64,000 nucleotides of DNA from JBFIHF01 sp964411125 (GTDB lineage Bacteria; Myxococcota_A; Bradymonadia; Bradymonadales; Bradymonadaceae): NCBI GenBank assembly GCA_964411125.1, contig CAYPJU010000028.1, positions 7,661-71,660 of the forward strand. Reading direction: 5' to 3'. The notes beneath the pieces are model-generated. The model was given only the letters and a program-made list of their open reading frames with translations, was not told where the DNA came from and did not search any database. Each line of letters begins with the position of its first letter. Position 1 is the stretch's first letter. Shown one piece after another: positions 42,994 to 50,743 of the stretch. Position numbers and translations under genes: made by a program.

Positions 42994-43359
42994 ATGAATC
43001 ACTACCGACATTTCGTCGTGAGACTGGTTGGACTCTTCGTCGTCACGCTCGGCGTCGGCTGCACGTCTGACTCGATCGACGACCGCTGCCGAACCTCCGC
43101 GGAGGCCCACTGCGCGAACTGCTACGCGTGCGGTGACGACGGAGCCGACGCCTGCGGCGTCTCCGCCGACCTCGACGAGGCCGGGTGCGTGGAGGAAGTG
43201 TTCGTCCGATGCGGCGACCAGGCCGCCACAGTCGAAGAAGCGAAAGCAGAACTCGAACTCTGCGAAGACTCGCTCCCCGAGCTCAGTTGCGAGCTGGTGT
43301 CCCGCTCGATCGCGCAGGGTGGGCTCGCCACGACCGAAGAGTGCCAGTACTTCCTCTGA
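42994..43359 (+). CDS. Cys-rich lipoprotein
   Basis: A 121-residue exported protein. The signal peptide ends TLGVGC, a likely lipobox. The mature part has about ten cysteines (CRTS, HCANCYACGDD, DACG, GCVEE, RCGD, LCED, SCEL, ECQYF), giving a small disulfide-bonded domain. No known family. It is 40 bases after the repeat kinase and may share its transcript. Three bases separate its stop from the convergent TatD-like gene; the two stop codons form a TCTGA/TCAGA mini-hairpin. Confidence 0.7.
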   Translation: MNHYRHFVVRLVGLFVVTLGVGCTSDSIDDRCRTSAEAHCANCYACGDDGADACGVSADLDEAGCVEEVFVRCGDQAATVEEAKAELELCEDSLPELSCELVSRSIAQGGLATTEECQYFL

Positions 43360-43362
43360 CCC

Positions 43363-44157
43363 TCAGACGGCGCTGGTCCCCGAAACGCCGAAAAGCTCCG
43401 CAGCGTTTTCGTAGGCCACGTTCTCGAGCTCCTCGGGGCTCGCGCCCGCATCACCGAGGGCAACCATCGTCTTCGCGATGCCGAGGATGTCCGCGGCGCC
43501 GCTCCGTAACGACGTGCTCAAGACGATTCGCGCCGAACTCCTCTCCGAAAGACGCGCGATCAACGAAGCCGCTTCCCGCGGTTCGATGTCCTGGTTTCCG
43601 ACGGCGAGCCCCACGACGAAACCCTCCTCGTGGACCGTATGCGCCGTCCGCTCGTCGAGCCGCGTGAGGAGGCAGCGCCCCGGAGCGAGCCCCCCCGCCG
43701 ACAGCCGCGCCATCATCTTGTACGTCATGTTCACGTGAAGCTCGTGAGGAGGGGTGACGACCACCGGCAGCGACAGCTCCGCGGCGAGCGCGACCTGCCG
43801 GTCGAAGAGCTCCCACTGCGTCGCGGTGTCTTCCCATGCCCCGATCTCACCCACCGCCACCACCGCGTCGCGCGACAGCAGCTCGGGGAGGCGCTTCCAG
43901 ACCTCGTAGTGAGCGCGCGAAGGTTGCGCCGACGGGACGACCCCGAGCGCGACGTGACCCCGAAGGCCGCAGCGCTCGAGGCGAGCCGGCTCCTCCGAGC
44001 TCAGCGCGTCCAGGTATTCCAGGAGTGGCCCGGCCGTGGTGAAACTCTTCGGCGCGTGGGCGGTGGTCACCGCCCGCTCCGTCCCGAAGTACGCAAGGTT
44101 TCGCAGCTCGTCGTCGGTCCTCGTGTCGCTCCGGATCTGAGCGTCGAAGATCCTCAT
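43363..44157 (-). CDS. TatD-related metallohydrolase-fold protein, metal site degenerate
   Basis: A 264-residue protein of the TatD/COG1099-like amidohydrolase fold (RIFDAQIRSDTRTDDEL, AVGEIGAWED, LPVVVTPPHE, ENVAYENAAELFGV). In active relatives the first strand reads D-x-H-x-H; here it is DAQIR, so both metal His are replaced by Gln and Arg. The Glu of EIG and one later His are kept. It is probably a pseudoenzyme or has altered chemistry. ATG 44157 overlaps the moaC stop (ATGA), so it is made with MoaC. Confidence 0.65.
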   Translation of the reverse strand: MRIFDAQIRSDTRTDDELRNLAYFGTERAVTTAHAPKSFTTAGPLLEYLDALSSEEPARLERCGLRGHVALGVVPSAQPSRAHYEVWKRLPELLSRDAVVAVGEIGAWEDTATQWELFDRQVALAAELSLPVVVTPPHELHVNMTYKMMARLSAGGLAPGRCLLTRLDERTAHTVHEEGFVVGLAVGNQDIEPREAASLIARLSERSSARIVLSTSLRSGAADILGIAKTMVALGDAGASPEELENVAYENAAELFGVSGTSAV

Positions 44158-44660
44158 CGCCACGATTCTGCAGCGGGCCCGGGGGCATCTGGACGCTCCC
44201 AGTCCCCCGAACGTCCTCCCGACTTCGCGGCGAGGTGGACGTCACCGATGACGACCTCGCGATCCGCCCCTTTCGTCATGTCGTAAATCGTGAGCGCCGC
44301 CACCGTCACTGCCGTGAGCGCCTCCATCTCCACGCCCGTCTTCCCCTCGCACCGCGCGGTCGCTTCGATGCCGATCGCCCCGTCGCACCAGGCGAAGCGC
44401 ACCTCCACGTGCGACAGCCCCAGCGGATGGCACAGCGGGATCAACTCGCCCGTCTTCTTCGCCGCCATGATGCCGGCGAGCCGCGCCGTCCCGAGTACGT
44501 CCCCTTTGGCCGCGTTCCCCGCGCGGACCGTCTCGAGCGTGGCGGCCTGCATGTACACGAACCCTCGTGCCGTGGCGGCCCGCTGCGTCGTCGCCTTAGA
44601 CGACACGTCCACCATTCTCGCTTCGCCGTCCGCGTCGATGTGCGTAAGATCGTCAGCCAT
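44154..44660 (-). CDS. moaC: cyclic pyranopterin monophosphate synthase MoaC
   Basis: A 168-residue enzyme of molybdenum cofactor synthesis. With MoaA it turns GTP into cyclic pyranopterin monophosphate. Family marks: LIPLCHPLGLSHV (about 76-88), then KTGVEMEALTAVTVAALTIY and DMTKG. Start ATG 44660 (MADDLTHID); the frame to 45059 runs antisense to the TPR lipoprotein. No other moa gene is in the window. Confidence 0.95.
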   Translation of the reverse strand: MADDLTHIDADGEARMVDVSSKATTQRAATARGFVYMQAATLETVRAGNAAKGDVLGTARLAGIMAAKKTGELIPLCHPLGLSHVEVRFAWCDGAIGIEATARCEGKTGVEMEALTAVTVAALTIYDMTKGADREVVIGDVHLAAKSGGRSGDWERPDAPGPAAESWR

Positions 44661-44782
44661 GAAACGCTCGCTTGGTGTTTCGTCCGGCGCCCGGGGACTT
44701 TGCAAGGCGGGGCCATCTCGGTAAACAGTGGTTTGCATCCCCCGGACGTCGCCGGCAGAACGCAACCGCAGGCCGATATAAC

Positions 44783-45631
44783 ATGAAACGACTTCTGCTC
44801 GCATCGCTGCTACTCCTCGCCTCGTGTGCGGGGTCGACCCCCGAGTCGACGCTCGCCGACGCACGCGTCGCCCTCGATGCGGGGAATCTGCAGGTGGCCA
44901 GGGCGAAGGCCGAGAGCGTCCATCGGGAAGATCCCGAACGAAAGGACGCTCGCGCGATCCTCGCCTCGGTGCACCGCGAGCTGGCGACGCGCAACGAGAC
45001 CGCCGGAGAACTCGAGCGCGCCCATAACGCCTACGTTCGCGCCGGGGAGCTCGAGCCACGCCGAGCGATGCGTGCTCAGGACTGGTGGAAGGCGTACGAG
45101 AGCGGGCGCAATGCGGGCCTGGAATCCCGGCGGCTCGGTCCCTACCTCGAGAGCTCCCTCGAGGCGGATCCGTCGAGCGCCGAGATCCACGCCGTCGCCG
45201 CCGAACACTTCGACCTCGAGGGGGACCTCAAGGCCGCCGCCAGACACTACCTCTGGCTCTGGGAGGCCGATCGAACGGCTCTCAACATCGGGCTGCGCCT
45301 CGGCGGGATCTACTCGGAGCTCGAGGAGTGGGAGGACGCCGAGGCCGTCTTCCGTCGCGTCCTCGAAGCCGACCCCGGCAACGTGCAGGCGAAGTTGCGG
45401 CTCGCCGACGCCTACGAAAACCAGCGCCGCGACAAGTCGGCGCGCGAAATCTACCTCGCGCTCGTCGAAGAATACCCCGACAACGCGATGATCCTCTTCC
45501 GGTACGCGGACTTCCTCGAGCAACAGGGGGACCGTGAGCGAGCCGCCGCCGTCCGTGCGCAGGCGCGTGGAGAGCTCCCCGGGGTCGAGCGTCGGGAAAT
45601 GCGCGAGCTCAAGCGGAGGAAGAAGCGGTGA
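44783..45631 (+). CDS. TPR lipoprotein
   Basis: A 282-residue lipoprotein (lipobox LLASC) with about six TPR-like units (ARVALDAGNLQVARAKAESV, IYSELEEWEDAEAVFRRVLE, AYENQRRDKSAREIYLALVE) and a basic C-terminus ELKRRKKR. Envelope-facing scaffold role inferred. Its stop overlaps the start of the universal stress gene (GTGA). Divergent from moaC with a 122-bp gap. Confidence 0.78.
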   Translation: MKRLLLASLLLLASCAGSTPESTLADARVALDAGNLQVARAKAESVHREDPERKDARAILASVHRELATRNETAGELERAHNAYVRAGELEPRRAMRAQDWWKAYESGRNAGLESRRLGPYLESSLEADPSSAEIHAVAAEHFDLEGDLKAAARHYLWLWEADRTALNIGLRLGGIYSELEEWEDAEAVFRRVLEADPGNVQAKLRLADAYENQRRDKSAREIYLALVEEYPDNAMILFRYADFLEQQGDRERAAAVRAQARGELPGVERREMRELKRRKKR

Positions 45632-46068
45632 ACCTCGATGCCCACTCCATAGCTACGATTCTGCTGGCCACCGACTTCAGCGAGGCGTGCCGAGTTGCCG
45701 AGGCGAGAGCCCGCCACATTGCCGAACGCTGCGGCGCGACCCTCGTGGTCGTGCACGGCATCGAGCCGATCCGCGGCGTCGAAGAGCACGACTCCGAAGA
45801 GTACGACGACTTCTACCGCGAGCTCCTCGACCGCGCCGAACGAGAGATGGACGAACGCGCTACACATCTGGGCGCCCGGAACCTCCTCGTCAAGCAGCAC
45901 ATCCGCATCGGGCCGCGCTGGCGTGTCGTGCTCGACGTCGCCGAAGAAGAGGGCGTCGACCTCATCGTCTGTGGGCGCAAGTCGGCGTCCGAGCCTGTCG
46001 ACAACACCACCCACCGCATTCTCTTCGCGACGAATCGCTCGGTCCTCTGCGTACCCCTCGGCGATTGA
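45628..46068 (+). CDS. universal stress protein (UspA family)
   Basis: A 146-residue single-domain Usp. It opens with IATILLATDFSEACRVAEARARHIA, has VDLIVCGRKSASEPVDNTTHRIL and ends RSVLCVPLG, the usual order. The nucleotide loop G-x2-G-x9-G-S/T is changed (CGRKSASEPVDNTTHR), so ATP binding is uncertain. GTG start at 45628 overlaps the TPR lipoprotein stop. rsmA begins one base after its stop. Confidence 0.85.
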   Translation: MNLDAHSIATILLATDFSEACRVAEARARHIAERCGATLVVVHGIEPIRGVEEHDSEEYDDFYRELLDRAEREMDERATHLGARNLLVKQHIRIGPRWRVVLDVAEEEGVDLIVCGRKSASEPVDNTTHRILFATNRSVLCVPLGD

Positions 46069-46069
46069 C

Positions 46070-46897
46070 GTGAATCCTTCCGAACTCCTGCGCCTCTACG
46101 GACAGCGCGCCAAGAAGAGCTTTGGGCAGCATTTCCTGACCGACTCGGGGCTCCTCGGCCGGATCGTCGATGCGGCCTCGTTGCCCGACCGCGCGCACGT
46201 CCTCGAGATCGGGCCCGGCTGCGGAACCCTGACGGCCACGCTGCTCGAGCGAGGACACACGGTCACCGCGGTCGAGCTCGACCGCGACGCGGCCGCCTTC
46301 CTCCGCGAGGAGCTCCAGCCCCGCCACCCGACGCTCGAGGTCCTCGAAGAGGATGCGTTGGAGTTCGACCTCGACAGGCTCCCCCGCGCGTGTCGCTTCG
46401 TCGTCGCCAACCTGCCGTACAACGTCGGCACTCCGATCCTGTTTCGCCTGCTCGAGGCCGACCGGTTCGAGCGGCTCGCCCTGATGTTTCAAAAGGAAGT
46501 CGCCCGCCGACTCGTCGCATCGCCGGGGAATGGCGAGTACGGCGCGATGACGCTTCGGGCGGGGCTGTGGGGCGACGCGAAGCTCGCCATGACTCTCAAG
46601 CCGGGCGCGTTCACGCCACCACCGTCGGTCGACAGCGCCGTCGTCGTCTTCGACACGATCCCCGGCGGACGCGATGTCGTCGACCGAGACGCGTTCGTGG
46701 AGACCGTCACCGCCGGGTTCGCTACCCGTCGAAAGACGATCCGAAACGCGCTGAAAGCTCGATGGGACAGGGACCTCGTCGACGAAGCGCTCCAGGCCGC
46801 CGGCGTCGAGCCGAGGACCCGCGCCGAACGATTAGCGTCGGCGGATTTCGACCGCTTGTCGGCGGCGATTCGCGAACGCGAGCAGGCCGAGAAGTAG
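46070..46897 (+). CDS. rsmA: 16S rRNA dimethyladenosine transferase RsmA (KsgA)
   Basis: A 275-residue methyltransferase that dimethylates A1518 and A1519 of 16S rRNA during 30S maturation. Motifs: KKSFGQHFLTD at the start, SAM motif VLEIGPGCGTLT, catalytic NLPYNVGTPIL, and PPPSVDSAVV. GTG 46070 is used; the frame upstream is antisense or overlapping other genes. The last 66 bases overlap the 3' end of a metalloprotease gene on the other strand. Confidence 0.95.
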   Translation: MNPSELLRLYGQRAKKSFGQHFLTDSGLLGRIVDAASLPDRAHVLEIGPGCGTLTATLLERGHTVTAVELDRDAAAFLREELQPRHPTLEVLEEDALEFDLDRLPRACRFVVANLPYNVGTPILFRLLEADRFERLALMFQKEVARRLVASPGNGEYGAMTLRAGLWGDAKLAMTLKPGAFTPPPSVDSAVVVFDTIPGGRDVVDRDAFVETVTAGFATRRKTIRNALKARWDRDLVDEALQAAGVEPRTRAERLASADFDRLSAAIREREQAEK

Positions 46898-47710
46898 CGC
46901 GAGGAAGGGGGCAGGGCGGGACGTTTCGACGCTGCTCGAGCCCCGGCAACACCCGCCCTGGGAGGTCTCGTCGCCCGGTGCCTCGAAGTAGTCGGGGTAG
47001 TCGCCGCACGAATCGCTCTCTCCACCCGGGTAGATCGACACCAGCCCCGCGATGTCGTCGGTGTGCAGCGTGCGCTTCTGCGTCTCGCCTTCGGGGGCCC
47101 GCCCGAACATCGTCGCGTCGGCGACGTTCGAATGGTCGAGGCCGAGGAAGTGCCCGACCTCGTGCGTCAACGTGTTCTGCACGTCGACGACCGAGTCGCT
47201 GTCCCCCACCGTGAACCGATGGTGTTCGCCGTTCATCTCGATGTCGGCGTCGGCGATGACACCCGTGCTCGGGTCGAAAGTCACCGACGTGATCGCGAAG
47301 GCGGTGTCGGACGCGTACGGCCAGTCGGTGTCGCGCCACATTACGATGTTTGCGTTTCCGCTCTCGTCGCGCGCGCTCGAGTATTCGGCGCGCGAGTCGT
47401 TGGTGAGCCCCCCGTACTCGGCCTTGAAGCTGCTCTGGCCGACGTCGGACCACGTCGCGAAACTCTGGCGCACCGCTTCGAGCACCAGGGGATGGAGCCC
47501 GGTACCGTCGCCCGGTACGTCGTCCGTTCCCTCTTCGTTCACGTAGAAAACCACGCACGATTTCCCCCACTCGACGGGGAGGGCCACCTCGCCTGGCTGA
47601 CACGGGAAAGGGCCACCGCTCCCAGTACAGGTCAAGGTCTGCTCGAATGCCGAGGCGGCGACCGGGATGACAGCAAGGGCGAAGACCGCCCCCGCGAGAG
47701 ACCACTTCAT
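46832..47710 (-). CDS. secreted metzincin-type zinc metalloprotease with MYXO-CTERM-like tail
   Basis: A 292-residue exported protease. The signal peptide ends AASAFE. The zinc site is HEVGHFLGLDH (His183, Glu184, His187, His193), matrixin-like. The C-terminus has a paired Cys (GGCCRG), a Ser/Pro linker, one hydrophobic helix (APFLALLLGLLAFA) and an Arg-rich end, the layout of MYXO-CTERM sorting tails of Myxococcota. ATG 47710 overlaps the upstream stop (ATGA). The tail is encoded over the 3' end of rsmA. Confidence 0.85.
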   Translation of the reverse strand: MKWSLAGAVFALAVIPVAASAFEQTLTCTGSGGPFPCQPGEVALPVEWGKSCVVFYVNEEGTDDVPGDGTGLHPLVLEAVRQSFATWSDVGQSSFKAEYGGLTNDSRAEYSSARDESGNANIVMWRDTDWPYASDTAFAITSVTFDPSTGVIADADIEMNGEHHRFTVGDSDSVVDVQNTLTHEVGHFLGLDHSNVADATMFGRAPEGETQKRTLHTDDIAGLVSIYPGGESDSCGDYPDYFEAPGDETSQGGCCRGSSSVETSRPAPFLALLLGLLAFANRRRQAVEIRRR

Positions 47711-48276
47711 TCGGCTGCCGTCTCTGCCTGAACGATGTCGACGATGCGTCGCTTGAACTCCACCAGTCGGGACTGCGTGGGCGCCTCGCCGTCGTCGGCC
47801 AGGCGTAGCTGGCCGCCCTGTGGGTTGCGGACGACGAGGGAGCCGGCGTCGAGCTGCGGGCGGATCTTCGCGTCCTCGCCGTCGCCATCGATCGCGTACT
47901 TACCCTGTGACAGCCCCGTCACCACGAAGTGCTCGTGCCCCTTCGGTTGTTCGAGGAAGAGGAGGGCGCGCTCGCCGACACTGAAATGCGGCATTCCGTG
48001 CACACGCGTCGCCAGCTTCTCCGTCCGCCCGCCGAGATGGATGATCTCGACCTCGTCGGTCGATTCACCTTTCCAGACGTCTTCCACGTCGACGACGATG
48101 CGCGTCAGAACGCGGCCGTCGCGTACGAAGGCTTCTGTCGACTCCACCTCTCCGACGACGATGCGGTCGGAAGCTTCGATAAGTTGCTCGAGCGTGAGTT
48201 TCGCCACCGTCGTCGCGGACGCCACGCCCGCCGAAATCAGCACCAGCAGAAAAATCAGAGAAGAAACGCGTCTCAT
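47707..48276 (-). CDS. exported protein of unknown function, protease partner
   Basis: A 189-residue protein with a signal peptide ending AGVASA. The mature part (LTLEQLIEASDRIVVGEVES, TRIVVDVEDVWKGE, FLEQPKGHEHFVVTGLSQGK) is a beta-barrel-like domain often found beside secreted metalloproteases in these bacteria; I cannot name the family. It overlaps both neighbours by ATGA, so it is firmly coupled to the large lipoprotein upstream and the metzincin downstream. A chaperone, inhibitor or substrate-binding role is possible. Confidence 0.68.
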   Translation of the reverse strand: MRRVSSLIFLLVLISAGVASATTVAKLTLEQLIEASDRIVVGEVESTEAFVRDGRVLTRIVVDVEDVWKGESTDEVEIIHLGGRTEKLATRVHGMPHFSVGERALLFLEQPKGHEHFVVTGLSQGKYAIDGDGEDAKIRPQLDAGSLVVRNPQGGQLRLADDGEAPTQSRLVEFKRRIVDIVQAETAAE

Positions 48277-50027
48277 CGGCACACCTCGGTCGGGGACTCG
48301 AACGGATTGTCGTCCGGCGGAAGCTGGACGCCCGGTTCCATCCCGGGATCCTCCTCCGCTTCCACTTTGACGTAGTCGATCAGCCGATATTGCAAATCGT
48401 GATTTCCCTTGTTGTGATCGCCTGGCGCGCGCAGGTAGTTGCCCATCGAACGATTCCGGAAAAACCCGTCCTGCACGAAGACGATGAGCTCGCCACCGTC
48501 GACCTCCTTGATGCGGGCCACGTCGATCTTCGCCCCTCCGTCGTCCGCCTGGACGAACGGATCGCCCCAGTCGGAGGTCACTTCCCACAGGTACGGCGGG
48601 AAGTCGTCCGGATCGTTGTCTTTGTCTGCGATGTCGGCGCCGTACGTCGCTATCTCGATATCCCCAAGGCCGATGTAGCTGCTCGTCACCGGGAACGTCT
48701 TCCCCTCCACCTTCTGAGGCGACAGGTCGACAGGTTCCTCGTCCGTGGGCGAGTAGACGTCGTCACCGGCGCGTAGCTCGAACTCGGGCGCGAGCGCCGC
48801 GAGGAGTCCCGTCGCCGCCGAAGAGATGTCGTCGGGTTCGAACGTCACGACCACTTTCTTGCCCGCCTTCAGATACGCGCGGATGTCCTCGATGTCCTCG
48901 TCGGAGTACTCCTCCGACGGGTTCATCAGGAAGAGAGCGTCCTCCTCGTTCTCGAACCGCAGGCTGCCGCGCGTCGTGACCTCCTGGTCGCGGTTGCCGT
49001 TCACGAAGAATACCCAGAAGTTCTCCTTCGACGGCTTCCCTCCCGAGAAGTCCGAGTGCCGCTGGTCCTGACCGATCAACGTCCCTTTCGGGCGCACGTC
49101 GCGCAGCGGTTTCTCCGCCTTGTCCTCGTTCTTCGCCGCCCACTCGAACGAGTTCATCGCGAGCTCGAAGTTGTCCCCGAAGTGCGCCCACGCATCGCCG
49201 AAGATGTTCTGGTCCCCGACGACGACGACCCTTCCTTCGCCGTACTCCACGGCACTCACGACCTCGAGCGGTCCCGATGGTTCGAGCTCCTCGTCGGTCT
49301 GTTTCCAGTCGCCGTAGTAACCACCCGTGTCTTCGGGATCCCAGTAGTCCGCGAAGCTCTCCTCGGACGTCAGCGCCACAGCGCCTTCCTGGTTCTCGGT
49401 GACCATCGAACCGCCGGTCTGCAGGCTCACCATCTCGAGGTCCGCTGCGACCGGATGATCCGTGAAGTTCCACGCCATGATCCAGCCAAGCCCCGCGACG
49501 CTGTACTCGGGCGGATAGTCGACCGCGATTGTGTACTCGACCCGGATCCCCATCGGCTCGAGAAACGGATTCACCCGCTGCGCGTGCCGGTAGACGTTGG
49601 TGTGGTCCACGATGACGAACAGTCCGCCTCCGCCTTCCACGAAGTCGAGGATCGCGTCCACCTCGTCGTCACTGAAATCGGGTCGGTCCGAAGAGACCAG
49701 GTTGATGAAGAGGACGTCGAAACCCTCCAGGCGTTCTGCGCTCAATGGCATGCTGCGGATCGAGGTCCAGTTGTACCCCGCCCGCTCGATGTGATCGAAG
49801 ACCCGCCGAAAGCCGAAGACCCCCTGGTAGCCGAACTCGCTCTTCGTCAGGACGTAGTCTTCGGGGTTCTGCTTGCGGGAATGGTAATGGTCGGCGAGCA
49901 CCCACGGCCCGTCGGAGCCACCGATCGGACGCGAGTAACATTCTTTTTCGGGGTTCGGGACACACCCGGCCGCGGAGACGGCGATGCTGGAGGCGATCGC
50001 CATCAAGAGGGAACGAGAGAACTTCAT
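48273..50027 (-). CDS. large lipoprotein with DUF4350/GATase-like domain
   Basis: A 584-residue lipoprotein. Start ATG 50027 (MKFSRSLLMA) gives a signal ending VSAAGC; the frame to 50213 is longer without reason. Residues about 85-270 resemble the class I amidotransferase-like DUF4350 fold (FDVLFINLVSSDRPDF, VDAILDFVEGGGGLFVIVDH, GRVVVVGDQNIFGD), and a second similar segment follows (DIEDIRAYLKAGKKVVVTFE). No catalytic Cys is evident, so binding rather than hydrolysis is inferred. It is first of three ATGA-coupled genes with a metalloprotease. Confidence 0.7.
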   Translation of the reverse strand: MKFSRSLLMAIASSIAVSAAGCVPNPEKECYSRPIGGSDGPWVLADHYHSRKQNPEDYVLTKSEFGYQGVFGFRRVFDHIERAGYNWTSIRSMPLSAERLEGFDVLFINLVSSDRPDFSDDEVDAILDFVEGGGGLFVIVDHTNVYRHAQRVNPFLEPMGIRVEYTIAVDYPPEYSVAGLGWIMAWNFTDHPVAADLEMVSLQTGGSMVTENQEGAVALTSEESFADYWDPEDTGGYYGDWKQTDEELEPSGPLEVVSAVEYGEGRVVVVGDQNIFGDAWAHFGDNFELAMNSFEWAAKNEDKAEKPLRDVRPKGTLIGQDQRHSDFSGGKPSKENFWVFFVNGNRDQEVTTRGSLRFENEEDALFLMNPSEEYSDEDIEDIRAYLKAGKKVVVTFEPDDISSAATGLLAALAPEFELRAGDDVYSPTDEEPVDLSPQKVEGKTFPVTSSYIGLGDIEIATYGADIADKDNDPDDFPPYLWEVTSDWGDPFVQADDGGAKIDVARIKEVDGGELIVFVQDGFFRNRSMGNYLRAPGDHNKGNHDLQYRLIDYVKVEAEEDPGMEPGVQLPPDDNPFESPTEVCR

Positions 50028-50043
50028 CGAGATACACCAGCCG

Positions 50044-50475
50044 TTATTTGAGGACTTTTCCCAGCGTGTCTTTCGCGCGCGCCAGCGTGAGGCCCTCGAG
50101 CATCTTTCGGACCTTCTCGTCCGACTCCACGATCTCGAGCACCGCCCTTTTGGCGATCGCGAGAACCTCCGCCGAATCCTTCGCCTCGACCGTCGCCGTC
50201 GCCGCTTTGCCACTCATCAGCGAAACTTCGCCGAAGTAGGCTCCACGCCCCAGCGTCTTCAGGTCTACCTCACGATTCAACGAATTGGTCCACACGCGAA
50301 CATTTCCATTCACCAGGACAAACAGACTCTGCACGGTGCCACCCTCTTCGATGATCACCTCGCCGTCCTGATACGTGCGCATCGTAGCGGCATCGATCAA
50401 GCGTTGCATGTGATCCTCGGAGAGGTGCTTGAACAGCGGAGATTCGGCGATCGTCTTCGTGATGGTGTCGCTCAT
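50044..50475 (-). CDS. cyclic-nucleotide-binding domain protein
   Basis: A 143-residue single-domain protein. Start ATG 50475 with AAGGGAG upstream. The cNMP fold shows TYQDGEVIIEEGGTVQSLFVLVNG and GAYFGEVSLMSGKAATATVEA, where FGE-x-(S)LMSG-x-x-A-T-A-T is the phosphate-binding cassette; the usual R is replaced by K/A, so ligand binding is uncertain. No DNA-binding domain. It lies just upstream of the metalloprotease operon on the same strand (16 bases). Confidence 0.82.
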   Translation of the reverse strand: MSDTITKTIAESPLFKHLSEDHMQRLIDAATMRTYQDGEVIIEEGGTVQSLFVLVNGNVRVWTNSLNREVDLKTLGRGAYFGEVSLMSGKAATATVEAKDSAEVLAIAKRAVLEIVESDEKVRKMLEGLTLARAKDTLGKVLK

Positions 50476-50515
50476 GGAAGCTCCCTTGCGGTGGTGCACC
50501 AAACCTACGCGAAAC

Positions 50516-50615
50516 AGCCCTCGACCGGCAAGCGGCAGGCCACCGGCCTCCGGACCGCCGGGCTCCGCCCCGGCCTGGTCGACCGGTCTGGTCGACCGGC
50601 CTACGCGCTCACGAT
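50516..50615. repeat. palindromic repeat block between divergent genes
   Basis: TGGTCGACCGG occurs twice in tandem (50576-50586, 50589-50599), each holding the palindrome GGTCGACC. Upstream lie AGGCC/GGCCT (50537-50549) and CCGGG/CCCGG (50558-50573) hairpins. The block can fold into several alternative stems. It resembles a REP-like element; no other copy was noticed in the window. Confidence 0.55.
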
Positions 50616-50678
50616 CTTGCTGAGATCCAAATTGCGGCTACGATCGTTCCTAGGAATGAACGGCGTCTCGCCTTTCGT

Positions 50679-50684
50679 TATAGT
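50679..50684 (+). promoter_or_regulatory. -10 element upstream of subtilase gene
   Basis: TATAGT, 60 bases before the subtilase start; the -35 region is weak (ATGAAC). Confidence 0.35.
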
Positions 50685-50743
50685 GGTGGCAACTCCGGTC
50701 GAAGGGCCGGGGGTCGACAAGGTCAACTCCAGAGGACTCGTAC

